Shown: positions 22,436 to 36,138, counted from the stretch's first letter. The stretch: 64,000 nt of DNA from Dipylidium caninum (GCA_017562135.1 QEYB01000629.1:1106535-1170534); one strand, 5' to 3'. The notes: a model not told the origin generated them from the sequence alone. Translations and numbers: made by a program.

Positions 22436-22470
22436 CTAGACAAGAAGGACAGAGAAAAACCAGTAGAGAG
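22436..22470 (-). promoter_or_regulatory. Predicted 3' splice site of the tsh giant exon
   Basis: Read on the minus strand, a pyrimidine-rich tract of about 30 bases ends in TTCTTGTCTAG immediately before AGTGTGATGCC. This is a strong acceptor consensus. An in-frame TAG near 22,500 closes the frame further upstream, which fits an intron boundary here. Confidence 0.65.
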
Positions 22471-22606
22471 GCGTTCTTTGTGTAAATGCAAATCTAGACT
22501 ACCTGCAGCCAATCACCGACAGAGGAAATCGGCCTGTCTCCCCGTCCGCCCATCTTAATCACATGGGTGTGCAATGGGAGCTGTCAAAACGCCGACATGT
22601 CAAACA

Positions 22607-22629
22607 GACACACACACACACACACACAC
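22607..22629. repeat. (CA)n microsatellite
   Basis: Short CA run just upstream of the tsh exon. Confidence 0.9.
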
Positions 22630-25600
22630 GCCGAGAGCTGTCGACCGGCTTTTTTGTACGCGTACGAGAGCGACCACGAGTAAGAAGACGACAATAACAA
22701 GACCAACGCTGCAGCTGCCGCCAATGTCGGCGACTCATGATTGATGTGATGACTTGTGTGCACGTCCTGCGTCTTTGTTGTCATTATCGTGGCGGCGCCA
22801 TTTTGTCGAAATGGTCATAATCAATTCAATCTAGTCTCCAAATTGCAATCGATTAATGGTCAATTGCAGTAACAACTTTGTCATGACATGGACCACAAGT
22901 TTGTCAGTCAAGGACAAATGAAGTCATTGTGAGCTGGGGTAGAAGATAAGGTCTATTTTGCCATCCCTAAACTACACTCTAAGGAGCCAAGAGGTAAAGT
23001 TCTACCACTGCCGGAATAGAAGGATGCAAAGGAGAGACTGGTTGCACAAGAAACAGATTCAAAGACTGTCACTAATGGTAAGAGAGGCTATTCAGGCTAG
23101 CATCTCAGGTGTCAATGGTTCATCCATTAAAAAATCACATACCCAAACCGCTAAATTTGACTAAAATGGAAGCGACAAGGAGTGGGGCGAGCGCTCGCCT
23201 CGTCTAGATTTGCTGTGCGGTACACGCCTAATTCACTCAAGTCGAATCACACACCCATCACTCGTTGGATGGATGGTGGGCTGGCTGACTAACCATGACA
23301 GGGCGTTGAAGAAGCACCATATAGGCCTCTTTTGACGTTGGCAGATATCGTGTGAATCGCTACCCCCGTTAGAAAACACGGGCCATGAGTGGGAGTGACA
23401 CATCCATGATTTCGTAATCGCCAGGACGAAAGTAGGCCGAGATGATAGACGCCTTTCTTTGCTCAATCATGCTTTATTTGGCCACTGTGCTAAAGACCGA
23501 AGTTGACCGAAAATGATGTGTCCTTTCCTTGAATTATCGGCTTTCGTGGAAACGGCGAGGCGTGACCCACAACAATGACGATCTCGTGTTAAAAGCATTC
23601 GAAAGTGCCAGCCTCCAACACCCACTTGACCTTCATGCAGTCGTATGACTCAACGAAGATACAAAAGTGGTTTTGCTGAAGTGGTGATGTTTTCACCTGT
23701 GAGGAAAGTGACACAAATTGTCAACTAAATCAAGTGACCAGGACAGGGTCAGAATGAACGCCGCTCTCTGACACAACGGTTCCAGCCATGACCAGGGAAT
23801 AAATCCTTCGTAAGATGTGTGGAACCCCTCAGTGGCAAAAGAAATCATGAGAACTAAGATTCTCTGCCAAGATGATAGTGCCGGGCTGATAAGATCTCAA
23901 CTAACCCGGTTCTTAATGGTGCGAATTTTGAGACCGCTTCTGCTTTGGACTCGAGTGAATGTCACGTTTTGCACTGACTGATCAAATAAAGGGCTGACTT
24001 TTCCCCGGGTCCACTTAAGCCGTCACACTTGCCACGAGGCTGATTGACCTGGCTGACTTTACGTTGAGGGCAAACATTTTCAATTTAGCCTAAGTGATGG
24101 GAATGCCTTTTGCCTCAAGTGTCCGCATTTGATTTCAATCCATCGACTGGAGGTTAGGAGACAAAAAACGGTAGCGTGAATTTTTTAATAATCCAGGGAC
24201 GGAAAGCACCCCAGGATTTGTAGGGTACGGCGAAGAGGAGAGAATAAATAAACACAGGGAATCTCTATGAGCTACCTTTTATGGGAAAGGGTTTTGTAGA
24301 TTAAATATTAGGAGCGCAGTTTCAACGAGAAATAAAGCACACTTCACAATATAATTAACTGAGGGCATCGAGATCTATAAAGTGCCGGCATCACATGAAC
24401 GGGGACCGGCATGACTGCTGGAATCCACTTAGACGTCTCGTTTATCACGAGATTAGCAGTTGAGTGACATTTTCTGTGTCATGCATGACAGTGACGCAGT
24501 CTTCCCCGGGTAAGGGGCCTGCTGAAAGGGAAAACACGAAGGCCTGAGTCAGGGAATAGCCCCCACCCAACGATGATCACAAACTGCTGAGTGGGCACCA
24601 GTCGGATTGCAAATCGGGCAATAAAACTAGCGCCAGTCAAAGATCAAGTTGTCCCCTTCCTTATACCACCGCAATAGTCCGACTTGGGGGAATGCGGACT
24701 AACTGAGGAGTAAACGAACTTACCTCGATGGAGTAAGCTTGATTAAAAGGGACCAACTAATGTCAGAGACATTATAGCTCTTATTAGGCTGAAGAAATAA
24801 GGTACTGAGAAAGCAAGTTTAAGTCTTACTCTCATCCACCTGGCATTACTGGGCGTCGAGCGTTAAATCAAGGATGCCTCGGCAAATGTAAAGAGCTTGC
24901 ACTTGTAATGCATTCTACCGAATTTTGAGTTGCGATATGTTCCGCAATCCACATAAGAACAATAGATTGAGACGTGGTTAAGTAGGGACTTATCGTTACG
25001 GCCCCCCTTCCGTTCCAAATGGAAATGACTTGGCAGAACTTGTGAAAACTGGAGCAGAGAATGTATTATTTTTGGAGATATGCAAGACTAGGAGGTAAAA
25101 ACGTTGACCGACTTTCCTCGAAGGCCGAATCATGCCTCAGGCTAGTCGAGTCTATTAACGATAGCACGAAGGGAACGTGGACGCAGACAAATTTTATAGA
25201 GAGGCCAGAGGAAACCCGAAACCCACTTTTCTGTCGTTTAATCGACCATATCATGGTAACAGAAGGAAGTTGGTAAGAGGCGACGAGCTTAACCCCTATT
25301 AAATGGGGAAGCCAGTGGACACTTCGCAAGCGGTTAAAATAAATTGAAAGCATTTCGGGTCTCCGAAGTCTCCATGGCGTATTACGGTGACAATCTGTCG
25401 ACTTCGAGGAGAACGCATTAAGTGTACAATGAGAAAACGCAAATATCAAAACCGGTAAGAATTGTCAACTTACCCGGGATGAAATGACGATGACTAAGGT
25501 TCCGTTGACGTGCTTGCTAACGAATAAGTAATTCCAAATGAAAGTGGTTGGACATCAATTGTTGGCGTGGTTCCCGATCTATCAGCAAAGTGGGGAAACG

Positions 25601-25696
25601 AGACCGGCTGAAGAGTTAAATAGTGGAAATTGGTGATATTGGGAAAACAATAGTATAGCTCGCTACAGCGCCACCACGTCGGTCTAGAGGTTGCGT

Positions 25697-26026
25697 GCAC
25701 CTATGTGCCATTGCTTCTACACGTTAGTGCACGAAGGGGGCGACTGACCAATCGGTTCCATGCGCGCACCTATGCTGTTACGCGCGCAATGTGATTGCCT
25801 AGAGGTGGCCAATGTGAACGCCTAAAGTGGTAGCACGATCTCAGTCAAAACTCGCCCATCCAATCAGTAGGGAACACCGCTGTCATTGGTGGTGACAAGG
25901 TCATGCGGCAATGATAGGCCACGACGTATGAAGGTAGACGCGCGCGCTAATGCTGTTGAACCAATCAAGCCCTGCGATTCATGACTGTCTGGAGCGATGT
26001 CAATCATAAAGTACGGACATAGGTGC
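25697..26026. repeat. 330-base segment with short inverted ends
   Basis: GCACCTATGT at 25,697-25,706 is mirrored by ACATAGGTGC at 26,017-26,026. A related GCGCACCTATGCTGTTACGC lies inside near 25,765. The segment is CpG-dense in AT-richer surroundings. It might be a small non-autonomous DNA element, but ten-base ends are weak evidence. Confidence 0.25.
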
Positions 26027-27503
26027 GAGCGAGCAACGCTGGGGGAGAAATGAACCAACGATAATCACGCGCGCGTGAAGGGGTAGGAGAGGAAGATCTG
26101 CCCCCTTTTGGGGAGAAAAAACCTTCAACCCCCCTATGGTTATCTGCAGGACTTTCTTGCATGTTTAGTTGAAGTCCAGCTCTTCTCGCCTGTTTATTCG
26201 TTCCTTTACCCTATAATTAGGCTCATTTCGAGCAGTTATTTTGCGATAAATCTTCAAGTCTTCCTCCAAGGTGAACGCTTCTGATTGAACTATACGACCA
26301 TTAAATGTCAATGACTCTGGCGTCAAATGGTAATTATCCTATAATTCATTCATAATCATAATAAATGGTAGTCCTACTTCATTACCACCCGATTCTCCAT
26401 CCCACTCCAAAGATTTTGACGCCTCATCGAGTAATCCGCCTCCTTGATGCATTGCCCTTCAAATAAACTTAATCCGCTCACTAAAACTTTCGTCATCCCT
26501 TTTACCACTTTAACATGCCTGATTTGCATAAATTTGACCGATATGGGGTGTTTCAGTGCATGAAAAAGACACAAAAGGGGATTTCTCGAAGGCCTCGCCT
26601 CGGGAAATCGAGTTCCTCCCGTAGTCCTCACTAATGGCGGTGAGTGATAGATTTTATTGTGTTGGTCGTAACAATGGCATTAAGTCTTCGAGCGATTTTA
26701 TTAGAAGTTTAGTATCTCATTTGCCCCAATCCCTTTGTCGATTGGAAGAAAATCCACAGACAGGATGACTCTCTAATTAAACGGCGTCAGGTTGTGCTTT
26801 GTACGGCGAGCATTCGACCAGAGCGCCGACGCGAGACGCTCAGCCTACCAAAGGAGATGGAGAGGGCCAAAACAGACCTCCCTTTCGACTCTGTGATTAG
26901 CTCTCCGGCTCTATGTCTTAATCCTTGCAACTCCGGCATACACATGCACACATTTGAGCAATTTGTGGCCCTCAATCTGTGAAAAGCCATCCTTGAGGTT
27001 GGAAATCTCTTTTCCAAACGCAGCGCCTCCCCGCCTCCCTAAACCACAAATCCTCCACCCATTGACGTAAATTCATTTCTGTGAAGGAAGCCAAGAGGTA
27101 GTTGATAGAGAAATCACGGAGCGGGTGAAGGGCAGGGTCTTTGTGACACGATGCATGACGTGAAGTGAAGCGTTTGAACAAGTGCTGTCCACCCGACGGT
27201 GGGGACATCAAAGGCGCTTTCGCAAAGAGCGGCATTTAGAACGACGCAAAATGGGATTGTTGGTTGAACGGTTAGCCAGACATTTTTATGGCCTCCCCCT
27301 TTGAAAATCGGAGGGAGATTCGTCATTCGCTGCATATTAATTAGACCCTCGGAGCGGTTTAAGCGGCTGTCGGAATGACAACGGTTTTGCATTGCTGCAC
27401 AATTCTTCCCAGTTTGTCTTCACCACCGTGTCAAACACCGGCATGTGACAAATCGTCGAGTGGCCTCCTCGAGGGGGAAGAAGTTGGGCCACAAAAACCA
27501 GTT

Positions 27504-27557
27504 ACACAAATGTTTTTTCGTTCTTGTGGTACACAAATGTTTTTTCGTTCTTGTGGT
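27504..27557. repeat. Perfect 27-base tandem duplication
   Basis: Two exact adjacent copies of a unit beginning ACACAAATG and ending CTTGTGGT (27,504-27,530 and 27,531-27,557). Confidence 0.97.
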
Positions 27558-30500
27558 GGAAGTCGGACGCGTGAAGACTCCAGTGAAGGCGAATGGCTCA
27601 GCGCATTTCCAAATTCACTGGAACGAAAAGACGGGCAGATTGGTTGAGACATGGAGTTGGCAATTCGGCCTGCGGCGGGCAGTTTGACCACGTCAAATTC
27701 GCAAATTGCCCAGTCTGACTGGGATTAAAGAAGACTGCGCTCAAAACATCCTCAAAACTGTCACACTCCCGTCCATCTCCGAGCCAAACTTTAATCGCAG
27801 AGCCTGGGAAATTCGCGTTTGACTGCAGAAGAATTTTGAATGGCCGGTGAAAATCTTCCGAGTTCTGCTGTTAGTTCAAGGAGACTCCACGACCACTTGT
27901 CGGCGCATTTACGTCCGAGCACCTCGACAAGGCGCACTCGGCGGAGGCTGGACATTGGACCCACACGGCGATGAGTAACTCGGAGGCAGTTTTGTCAACA
28001 GACTTCAACCGTCTTCCTGTTGGCAAAACGCGTCACGTCAACTTGTCGAGGTGTCACCGAATCAGCCGCGATGGTCTCCTCTGCCAGTCACTGCTCGCCT
28101 TTACCCGTAAACGCGGATGGCGACTCAACAATTGCGATGTCAAGTCACTTCACTCAAGGTTATCGATTCTTTGTTCGATTAAAACGTCAGTGCAGCCTAA
28201 CGAAGTATCGATTGACAATGGAGCAGGTCGTGACAACATTGCATCACTGTGTATGCAGCATTCAGTCTGAACCCATGAAGATTACGAGTTGAGCAGAAGG
28301 CTTTAATTAATTTCATCCAGTTGTTAATTAAAACTAACTACCCAGTGGATTTAATTTGAGTAGGGGCGTGAAAAAAAGATTTCGCGAGAGGTGAAGGAAA
28401 AAAAGACAACTTCTCAGTGACAGCAGGAAAAAACCGCGGTCCGTGCTCGTCGAGGAAGTCTACGACAAAAAGAGGGAGAAGTTAAGCGTGGAAAACAAGT
28501 TTGTGTCAGACTGCTCGCCCCAGGCCCAGGCGCCGACGGCAGCGAGGTTGGCTCCGGTCAGGGGGGCGCCATCGCCTCTTTCTCCCCATTGTTGGCACGA
28601 ATTCGGAGGCAACAAGTTGATGTGAACCATTTGGCGGAGCAGTTGAAAGGCGCCGCTCGGCAGTGGGCCAGTCCTCCGACGGGCAGCGCCTCTGTCCACT
28701 TAAATGCCCAGGTCTGTTGGAATGCAACACCAAACACGTGAGATTGTCACTTCAAACTGGCGTGGTGAGAGACTGACATGTCAAGTCATTTTGACGTGGC
28801 AACCGCAGTCCTTCATGTGCCAACAGGCACTTCAAAGCGCTGCCTCGCAGAGTGGCAATCTGCTCGCCTTGCCATTCGCGTCAGAGTTGCCATCCGTTAA
28901 ATTTGGCGGTCTGCACGCGATGGACGGTCATCGGGACGCCTCATCGGCTACAAACGGAAATGGTCTTTTTAAAGCTTTTGCCACTGAAAAGAGGTCGAGT
29001 ATTTCACTTTGTTAGGTCTTCATGAGGATATTTGGCAACCCGGTGAGTCCAATGGGGCATATTTTAACCACACTGACCGAACTTGACATGTTGAAAATAA
29101 TCCCAAATATTGGCGAGCGGGTGGAGGGGTGAGCTGATGTCAGCGAAGAGGAGAAGGGATTGTGGTGAGGCTTCTAGCCTTGCGGGGTCCACTTGGATCG
29201 TCGGCTGTCTACTAGTTGGCGTGGATGTCAAAGGCTGTAAACCATGCCAAATCGGCTTCCTGAGATGATATTGACACAATGCTGAATAGTGAGAGGCGAA
29301 AAACGCGCCGAGAGCCGATTCGGGGTAACAGGAGGGTTGTTTGCAGGCAGAAGGTGTGTTCCTTTGATGTATCATGGCCTTTATCACCTCACTGACGGCT
29401 CTTGCGTATGCCTGTCAAAGTCATTCACTTTACTCTTCATCTTCACAGCCGCGTCAAGTGCTTTTGCACTTTCTGGAAGGAGCCAACTCCAACTCCACCT
29501 AACTGGTGGAAGGCCAAGAGGACGCTCTGCATCCAGTCGTGTGGACAGAGGCGATTAACTGGCAGGCATCGGACGAAAAATTGCGTTTTTGTTTCCCACC
29601 TCTCCCCCGCGCCACTTTCAGAGTTTCCCATCCAGTGTTAAAGTGTCGACCAGTTCGCACACTCATCTGATCACACCCACCGGGTTTCGTGTTATGCCAT
29701 CGGCCACAAGTGCAGTGAGTCGGTGTACAAAGAGTTTCTTGGCGTGTAGTTCCACGCAGTAGCTGCGAGAAAAGTTCCTCGCGGTTCATGTGAAATTCTT
29801 CATAGGTGAAGAAGTTACCAATCACAATTCAAACTACCTGCTGACTAAGTGGTCCTCCACTTGACTTTTTGACATCATTTCAAAGAAGTGGATAAGTCTC
29901 CACACTGTAAATGTGCTACTCAACGGTAAGTGGATCATGTCACTTCATGTCACACGTGAATCATCGATGTATCAAATCTGCCAACTGGCAGAAAAGGTAC
30001 ATGTGAGAAGGAGTGTCTCACTTTTCCCCACCCTCCGCTCACCTGGTAAATAACTTTTTCTCTCTGTTGCCCAGTCATTCACTGAGTTGTTAGGTGAACT
30101 ACTTAAAAAGTCGTCATTCCACAGAATTTCCAAGAAGAGGAAAGTTAAAATTAGCCGAAACGTCGGGAGGTTTGAGGTCGACCGGGTTGGTTGTTCGCGG
30201 CGCACCAGGGAGAGGCACAAACAGAACGACTTTCCGACTTCTCCCCTCCCAATGGGACGGCACTCAGGGGCTATTCACTGCCCGGCACGAGGCCACTGGC
30301 GGACTGGAGGCTTTGAGTTGGTGCATCTCCCCTTTGGCCGACTTAACAACTGCGGCAACTTGTTTGTTTTGGACCTCAATCTCTGCCACAATCCCCAAAG
30401 GTTGCGCCCAGCCCACGGGTCAGGGGAAAGGCGACAGCGTCGCGTCTCGGCGACGTGGCAAATGGGCGCGCGCTCAGACGCGGCCAACGCGGTCCTCGGA

Positions 30501-30724
30501 GCTCCTCGGGGGAAGCGATCACGGCGCAGATGCCGACCATGAGTCCTTTTGTCTCGAGTCAGGGGCATTACAATGCTAATGAGAGACAAACGCGCCTGTA
30601 TCCACTCGTCTGCCACCGCAAGCCTCATTACCTCCGCCACGTCCGCACACGGCCACGTGGGGGTCATTAGATTCGGTGCGGTTGTGTCTCGGAATGGACG
30701 CCAAGCAAGACGACTGAGCGAGAC
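27558..30724. other. Non-coding DNA, no gene supported
   Basis: No domain or long codon-biased frame was seen. TGACA/TGTCA words are dense (nine by hand count in 28,001-29,000). Confidence 0.5.
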
Positions 30725-30787
30725 TAGGCGAGACGAGACGAGACGAGACGAGACGAGACGAGGCGAAGCGAGGCGAGGCGAAACGAG
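30725..30787. repeat. (GACGA)n pentanucleotide array
   Basis: Six or more GACGA units pass into GCGAG/GCGAA variants. Confidence 0.95.
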
Positions 30788-30987
30788 GTAAGGCATGACT
30801 CGAGATAAATGGGGCGGTCAGGTCCTTTGATGTTGATTTTGAGTGTGAGTCAGAAGACATCACCTCGCCGCGCCGTCCGACCGCCCGCCCGCCCGCCGCT
30901 CGCCGCTCGCCAGCCCGTCCACCGCCTCCCTGCCCCCTCCCCCTCCCCCTCCTCGCCCTCGTCTCTCATGTGCGTGTCGGCGTCTGT

Positions 30988-31074
30988 CACTCCACTCCAC
31001 TCCACTCCACTCCACTCCACCCTACTCTACTCTACACCACTCCACTCCACTCCACTCCACTTCACTCCGCTCCA
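30988..31074. repeat. (CCACT)n pentanucleotide array
   Basis: About seventeen CACTC-type units with a central CTACT variant block. Confidence 0.95.
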
Positions 31075-34000
31075 CCGCGCACCACTGCGAGGCCATCGAT
31101 TTGCATGCGTCTCGATGGCCTTCCTCACCCTGTCGGCCGGGCGACAATGGCGTTGATCAACAAGTCAGGAGAATCGCATTGTCAGGACTCCTTTAAGGCC
31201 GACGACTAATCGAGCTGAGTGGCTATTAAAGTGAAGTGGCGCCTGGGAGGGCCGCCTCGAGGCCTGTCACCTTTCGTGCTGCTGCCTGCCCTGCCAGCCC
31301 GCCCGGACGTAATGACTGCCGGAGGAAAATAAATACCGCAAAAGCGAATTTACCCATTAAAAACCCCACGGGAGTGGATCTGAGGCCACAAGCATTTCGG
31401 CTAGGAGAGCTTATTCATGAGAAGTGTGCGATTCGTTGAAGTAGCGACGCCTCACGAGCTCAGTCCGAAGCGTAGGCCAGGACAGCCGTCGACAATGCTT
31501 TGTAAAGAGAATGGGCGCTGGCCAAGGCTTTCTGGACACAGTGGTCAGGCACAGGACGAAGGGCGACGGAGGAGACGGCGTAGGCTCTCTCGCCTCATCC
31601 CCTCAAGGCGAACAACAGAGGCGACAGGGGCCCGGAGGAACACAAAGTGTGGGATGAGGTCGTGGGCTTTTGGATCTGCGATTCAACGTCATGAAAGTCC
31701 TGACGCCTCCACTGTTGGCAACCCAAATGCCTCCGTCGGCTCTAGGGAGCCTCAAACGCCTAAAGTGGCGAGAGGGAGGGGGGGAAGAAAGAAAAAAAGA
31801 AAAGACAGACGCGAGAGAGGCACCGAAGATGCGGCAAGCAGGCGCGTCACTCACGTCGCACACTTCAACGTCGGCACTTTCAAAGTCTCTTTGTGCGTCG
31901 AGTTTTGGAAGTCTTATGTAAACAAAGGCGATGTTAACGACGACAAAGTGAGTTCATGTCTGTCAAGCCGCCGGCCAGCTAGCCAGCCAACCCGCCGGTC
32001 GCCGGTCGCCGGTAAACACGAGGGGAGAGGCGGACTCGCTGATGCGCCTCCCTCGTTCCTTGATCTTGCCGTTATCGGGAATGCACACACAAATGACCAC
32101 CTTCGGTGGAAGGGTCGCCGGGACTGCGCGTTCTCCGGTCACGGTGGCGGAATTGGCAAGACAGGCCTCGGCCGAAGCACTCGCTTCCCTCCGGGCGCGG
32201 CCGCAAACGACGTGGCGGTCATCACAGTAAAAGTGTGTAAATAAATGTGATTTTTTCATTAGAGGTGTGGTTGACTGCCTGTTGAATGTGAGTGTGTAAC
32301 ACTTGCGGACAAAGCGGTTCCCCCGTTCGAGTGTTCGTCGGAGCTATCACGGTCGGAAGGTGACCCGTAAACATGGCGGGGCGGGGGTGTTGCGCGCAGG
32401 AAGGGGAAATCAGCGTGTCTCCTGTGCGAAGGCGGGCGAAGGCTGCCCATGCGCCGGTCTGCAGTGTCGCGGGCGGCGCCATGGCCAACGGACGAGGAGG
32501 GGAGTGGAACGGAGGGTCCACGAAGGCGGTAGGCGGTGAGATGAGCACGCAAGAGGCAGGTGACAAAGATGTCAACCCACCGTAGCAGCACGGAAAATGT
32601 TTCTCCACTGGAGATGCCGCATTCGCTAAAGAAATCTGTGGATTTTAAAATCGACCACGAGGGTTGTGTCTTTGGCGTCTCACTTTGCCCTCTTCCTGGA
32701 GATTCTGCCACCGACCCCATGGATTTTCTCGCATTTGAGGCCTTAAAGTGGCCTTTCTCTCGCGTCCACTTTCCTGGAACCGGCGAGGGAGCGGGGAGGG
32801 ACTGGCGACGGGGCGCTGTCACCTCTCATGGTGGTGCTGAGCTCCGCAGTGGTGGGAGAGAAAGGTGGGATCCCGCTTGGTGGGGCTCAATTAATCCAAC
32901 CGGCCACGTTGAGGAAAGAAGGGCGATAGGAGTAATTAACTGCGTCGCCGAAGATTTAGCCGCCTCACCGAGGTGGATCGGGCATCGCTCCTCTTCAGCT
33001 CGCACCGTCGCCTCCTCCGCTGGCCTGTTAGCTGTAAGGCAGGTTGTTCACCTGCCTGGAAGGTGCATTGAATGCCTCGGCCGATGTGTGGCCGGATTTC
33101 GTCCAAGTGGAGGAGACGAAGACCCGCTCGCGCTTGAGCCGAGCCTCGTTGCCCCACAAAACCGGCAAATTCTCCACGAGTATCTTCGACTGCAACACCC
33201 CCATAAGATTTGCCGTCGGTGTAGACATTCAACTTCAAAAAACCTGTGCACTTTCGACAGGCCAAGACACTGTGCCACAGGATTGCGGCTGCATCCGCAG
33301 ACAGCGTCTCGGTTCCGTGTGCCAACAGCACTTCTATGTAAATTTGCCGTTTTGGCAGCTGCTACCGTCTCGAACTTTTCTTTTCATCGCGCCTCAAATC
33401 GGGCGGAGGCGACTCGACTTACGCTTCCGGAGCGGCTGCTCTTGTCAAGAGGAGGTTAGACTGGCCGAGGACGGCACGTGACACCTGCCAAGTGGGGGGA
33501 TAAGACAACAAAGAAAGGCGGGAATTGCCAAGGCGACTCGTGCCACTCTCGACTAGTGGAGCTGCCTTTGCCCCCGTCGACGAGCAAACGCCTCGCCGCT
33601 CATTCCACCGGGTAATTTGAACGAATAAAAGGAGGGGAATGTGTAAGGCGTCGACAAAAACTTGAAATGAAGTCGTGCTTGTTAAGAGTGTTCATCTCAG
33701 GGGATCGGCATACGCGGCCAAAGGGTCCCTTCCGATAAACCAGTGAGTTTGTGCCCGTCCAAGAGGCTCACGACGACGTCTAACGGACAGGATGGCAGGC
33801 CAGACAGGGCTTGTGTGAGCCAGTGGGAAGGCAATTTGTCACTGTTGCACAGCCCCACAGCCGGTCAGTTCTCACGATGTCGACACCCGCACGACACTGA
33901 CGACGGCTGCGCTGTCGGCGGGACGCCGCCACGTCCCCCCGCAGCGTCAGCCGAGGGACGAGTGGACGCACAGTGGGTGAGCAGATGTATGCCTCGGCGC

Positions 34001-34759
34001 CCTCCGTCGTCCCCCTCGGTGGCTGACGGAAGGCAGCTCCAGACGAAGTTGGACGCCACCGAATTTCCCGGTCCTCACGGTAAAGGTCATCGTGGCGAAT
34101 CCGGCTGCCCCTCCGCAGGCGAGTGAAGTTCTAATTTTCACTCCACCGAGGAGGAGGCACCATTGGGGGAGAGAGAGAGGTTGTCTAGTCACATTCCACC
34201 TTCCCTCAGTGCGCTCCGATGCGTAGCATTGCGTGTCTTCATGACTGTCTTACGGGGTGTTTGTACGTTTGTGCGTGTGGGCAGAACCGTATGCCAACCG
34301 AATTGTCTACCCTTAAATCAGTAATAGATGAAGTTCTTGGGTGAAGGAAAAAAAAATAACAATGACATTTCAACAATTTGACGAAAAGAGGCTGCAGTGG
34401 ATCTTTTTGACTGCCTGCGTGTTTAAGTTGGACTCGAGAAAGAAAAGCCATCGGATGAAAGGGGAGCACACACTGAAGTGCCCACCTTAATTTTTATGAT
34501 TAAAAAGTGCTCGACGGGTGGCGACATTGTCGATCATCTGTGTTCACCATGACGGAGGGGTGGGCAAATGGAGCGCCCACTCGCCTCTCTGCCATTTGCA
34601 GCTCGGATTTATGCAGGAAGGCGGAGGTAATTCGCGATGCGCAATCCCGTGGTCTCGTGTTCTCTCCACCGCCCGGCAAACAAATCCTCTGACGGACTCG
34701 ACGACGACACGACCGGGAAGGCAACGAGCCTCTGCATGCAGGACATCAATTATGCAGGG

Positions 34760-34789
34760 ACGCCGCTGCCGCTGCCGCTGCCGCCACCA
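34760..34789. repeat. (GCTGCC)n repeat
   Basis: Four to five tandem CGCTGC/CGCTGC-type hexamers. Confidence 0.85.
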
Positions 34790-36129
34790 CGAATAATCCG
34801 CCTTGTCCCGCCCCGGCCGGACCCGCCCCGCTCGTCGTCTCCTCCTCTCTCGTCCTGCCTAATCTCCACAACAGCCCGGTGGCCGGACACTCGTGCTTCT
34901 CATCAGTTCACAATCGAAGAGCAGCTCTCCTGATGCAGTCCGAGTGAATTATCAGCGTTAATTCGAGATTTTGACTCGGTTTGTGGAGAACCGTTGGCAC
35001 CCGGCGCCAGCAGACGTTGACCTTCCAGTGTTTCCCCTCTTCTTTTAAGTGGCACGGAACTGAACGATCTTCCAAATGCCACCAACCTTCACTTATTCAT
35101 TTGTGTATGCCGCCTCTACTTAAAAAACAATCGAAACTGCAGTTTCTTTGAATTAATGAGTTCTTAAAAATATCAGCTCAAAGTTGATTGGCTGATTCTT
35201 GTTAATTTAATTGTGAAGTGTAGTAGGACAAAATTTTTTTACGCTCGGGCCAAGGGTTATTGTTCTTTGTCTTTTCTTCCAATAACTTGATGAAATGGAG
35301 GTTTCAACGAGGAAATATCTTCTCCAAAGATAAACACGGCAAAAAATGGGGCCTCATTGGATTGCCGGTCTCCTTTCGGGGCAAACTGGTCGTCTCCCTG
35401 GTCTCCCACCTGAGCTGACAGGTGACCTTGACGAGATGGCAGAAGTGTGTTTAAAAAGGACCACGGACAATGACATCAAAGGTGCCATCGGTGAAGCATG
35501 TAGCAGGAAGGAAATTCATTTATTTGAGTGTTTCCAGGGCCCCTTTATGCTTAGGCTTTAGGGGCTTTGGAGGGACATTGCAATTTCTCCACAAGTTGAC
35601 TCGCGCAGGGAAAAATTACATCTCCTCTGAGAAGTGCCACGGACTTGGGTGTTTGACGCGAAAATAGGCGGCATTGGATTCCCAGTAAATCGTTATTTAC
35701 TTGACACAACAAATAAATAAACAGGGAGAGCGGGCGGGCGGGGCGGGGCGAGGCGGGCGAGTGAGTGGCGAGGAGGCAGGCGGAGGGGAAGGAGTGAGCT
35801 CGGTCCAGGCTGCCGCTCGGCTGGGGGCGCTGGGGCTGGAGGGAGGGAGGGCACAGGTCCAGGAGGGGGAAATATTTGGCGAGGAAATTATTTTTGTCAC
35901 TGAGGGTGCAGGTTCGCGCGAGCGTGCAAATGAAGGGTGAAAAATGTGGTGCGAAGGCTGAGCACAAATCAGGCTGTGGTGATAAATGCCCATTCCGGCC
36001 AGTCCCGGTTGGTTGTTGAGTTCGTTTGCAGCGGGAAGAACTACTATTTCCCTGCATTTTGCGCGGTCCCATAAATTTTCATCTCCCTCCCCGCCTCCCC
36101 GTCTCTGCCTCCATTTCGCTATCTCTTTC

Positions 36130-36138
36130 TCTCCCTCG

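Larger units (their letters stand above)
22471..27503. other. AT-richer DNA upstream of tsh, no gene supported
   Basis: Likely intron or 5' regulatory DNA of tsh, by position only. It has fewer simple repeats and a more even composition than the flanks, apart from a CA tract at 22,607-22,629 and a CpG-dense patch at 25.7-26.06 kb. Open frames are short. Confidence 0.5.

Noticed and set aside
20329..22485. Plus-strand open frames inside tsh (20,329-20,880 and 21,877-22,485)
   Set aside because: Antisense shadows of the Ser/Pro/Glu-rich tsh coding frame.
22584..22784. Minus-strand frame upstream of tsh as a candidate first exon
   Set aside because: Composed partly of the CA repeat, has no good donor at its end, and shows no Teashirt N-terminal resemblance.
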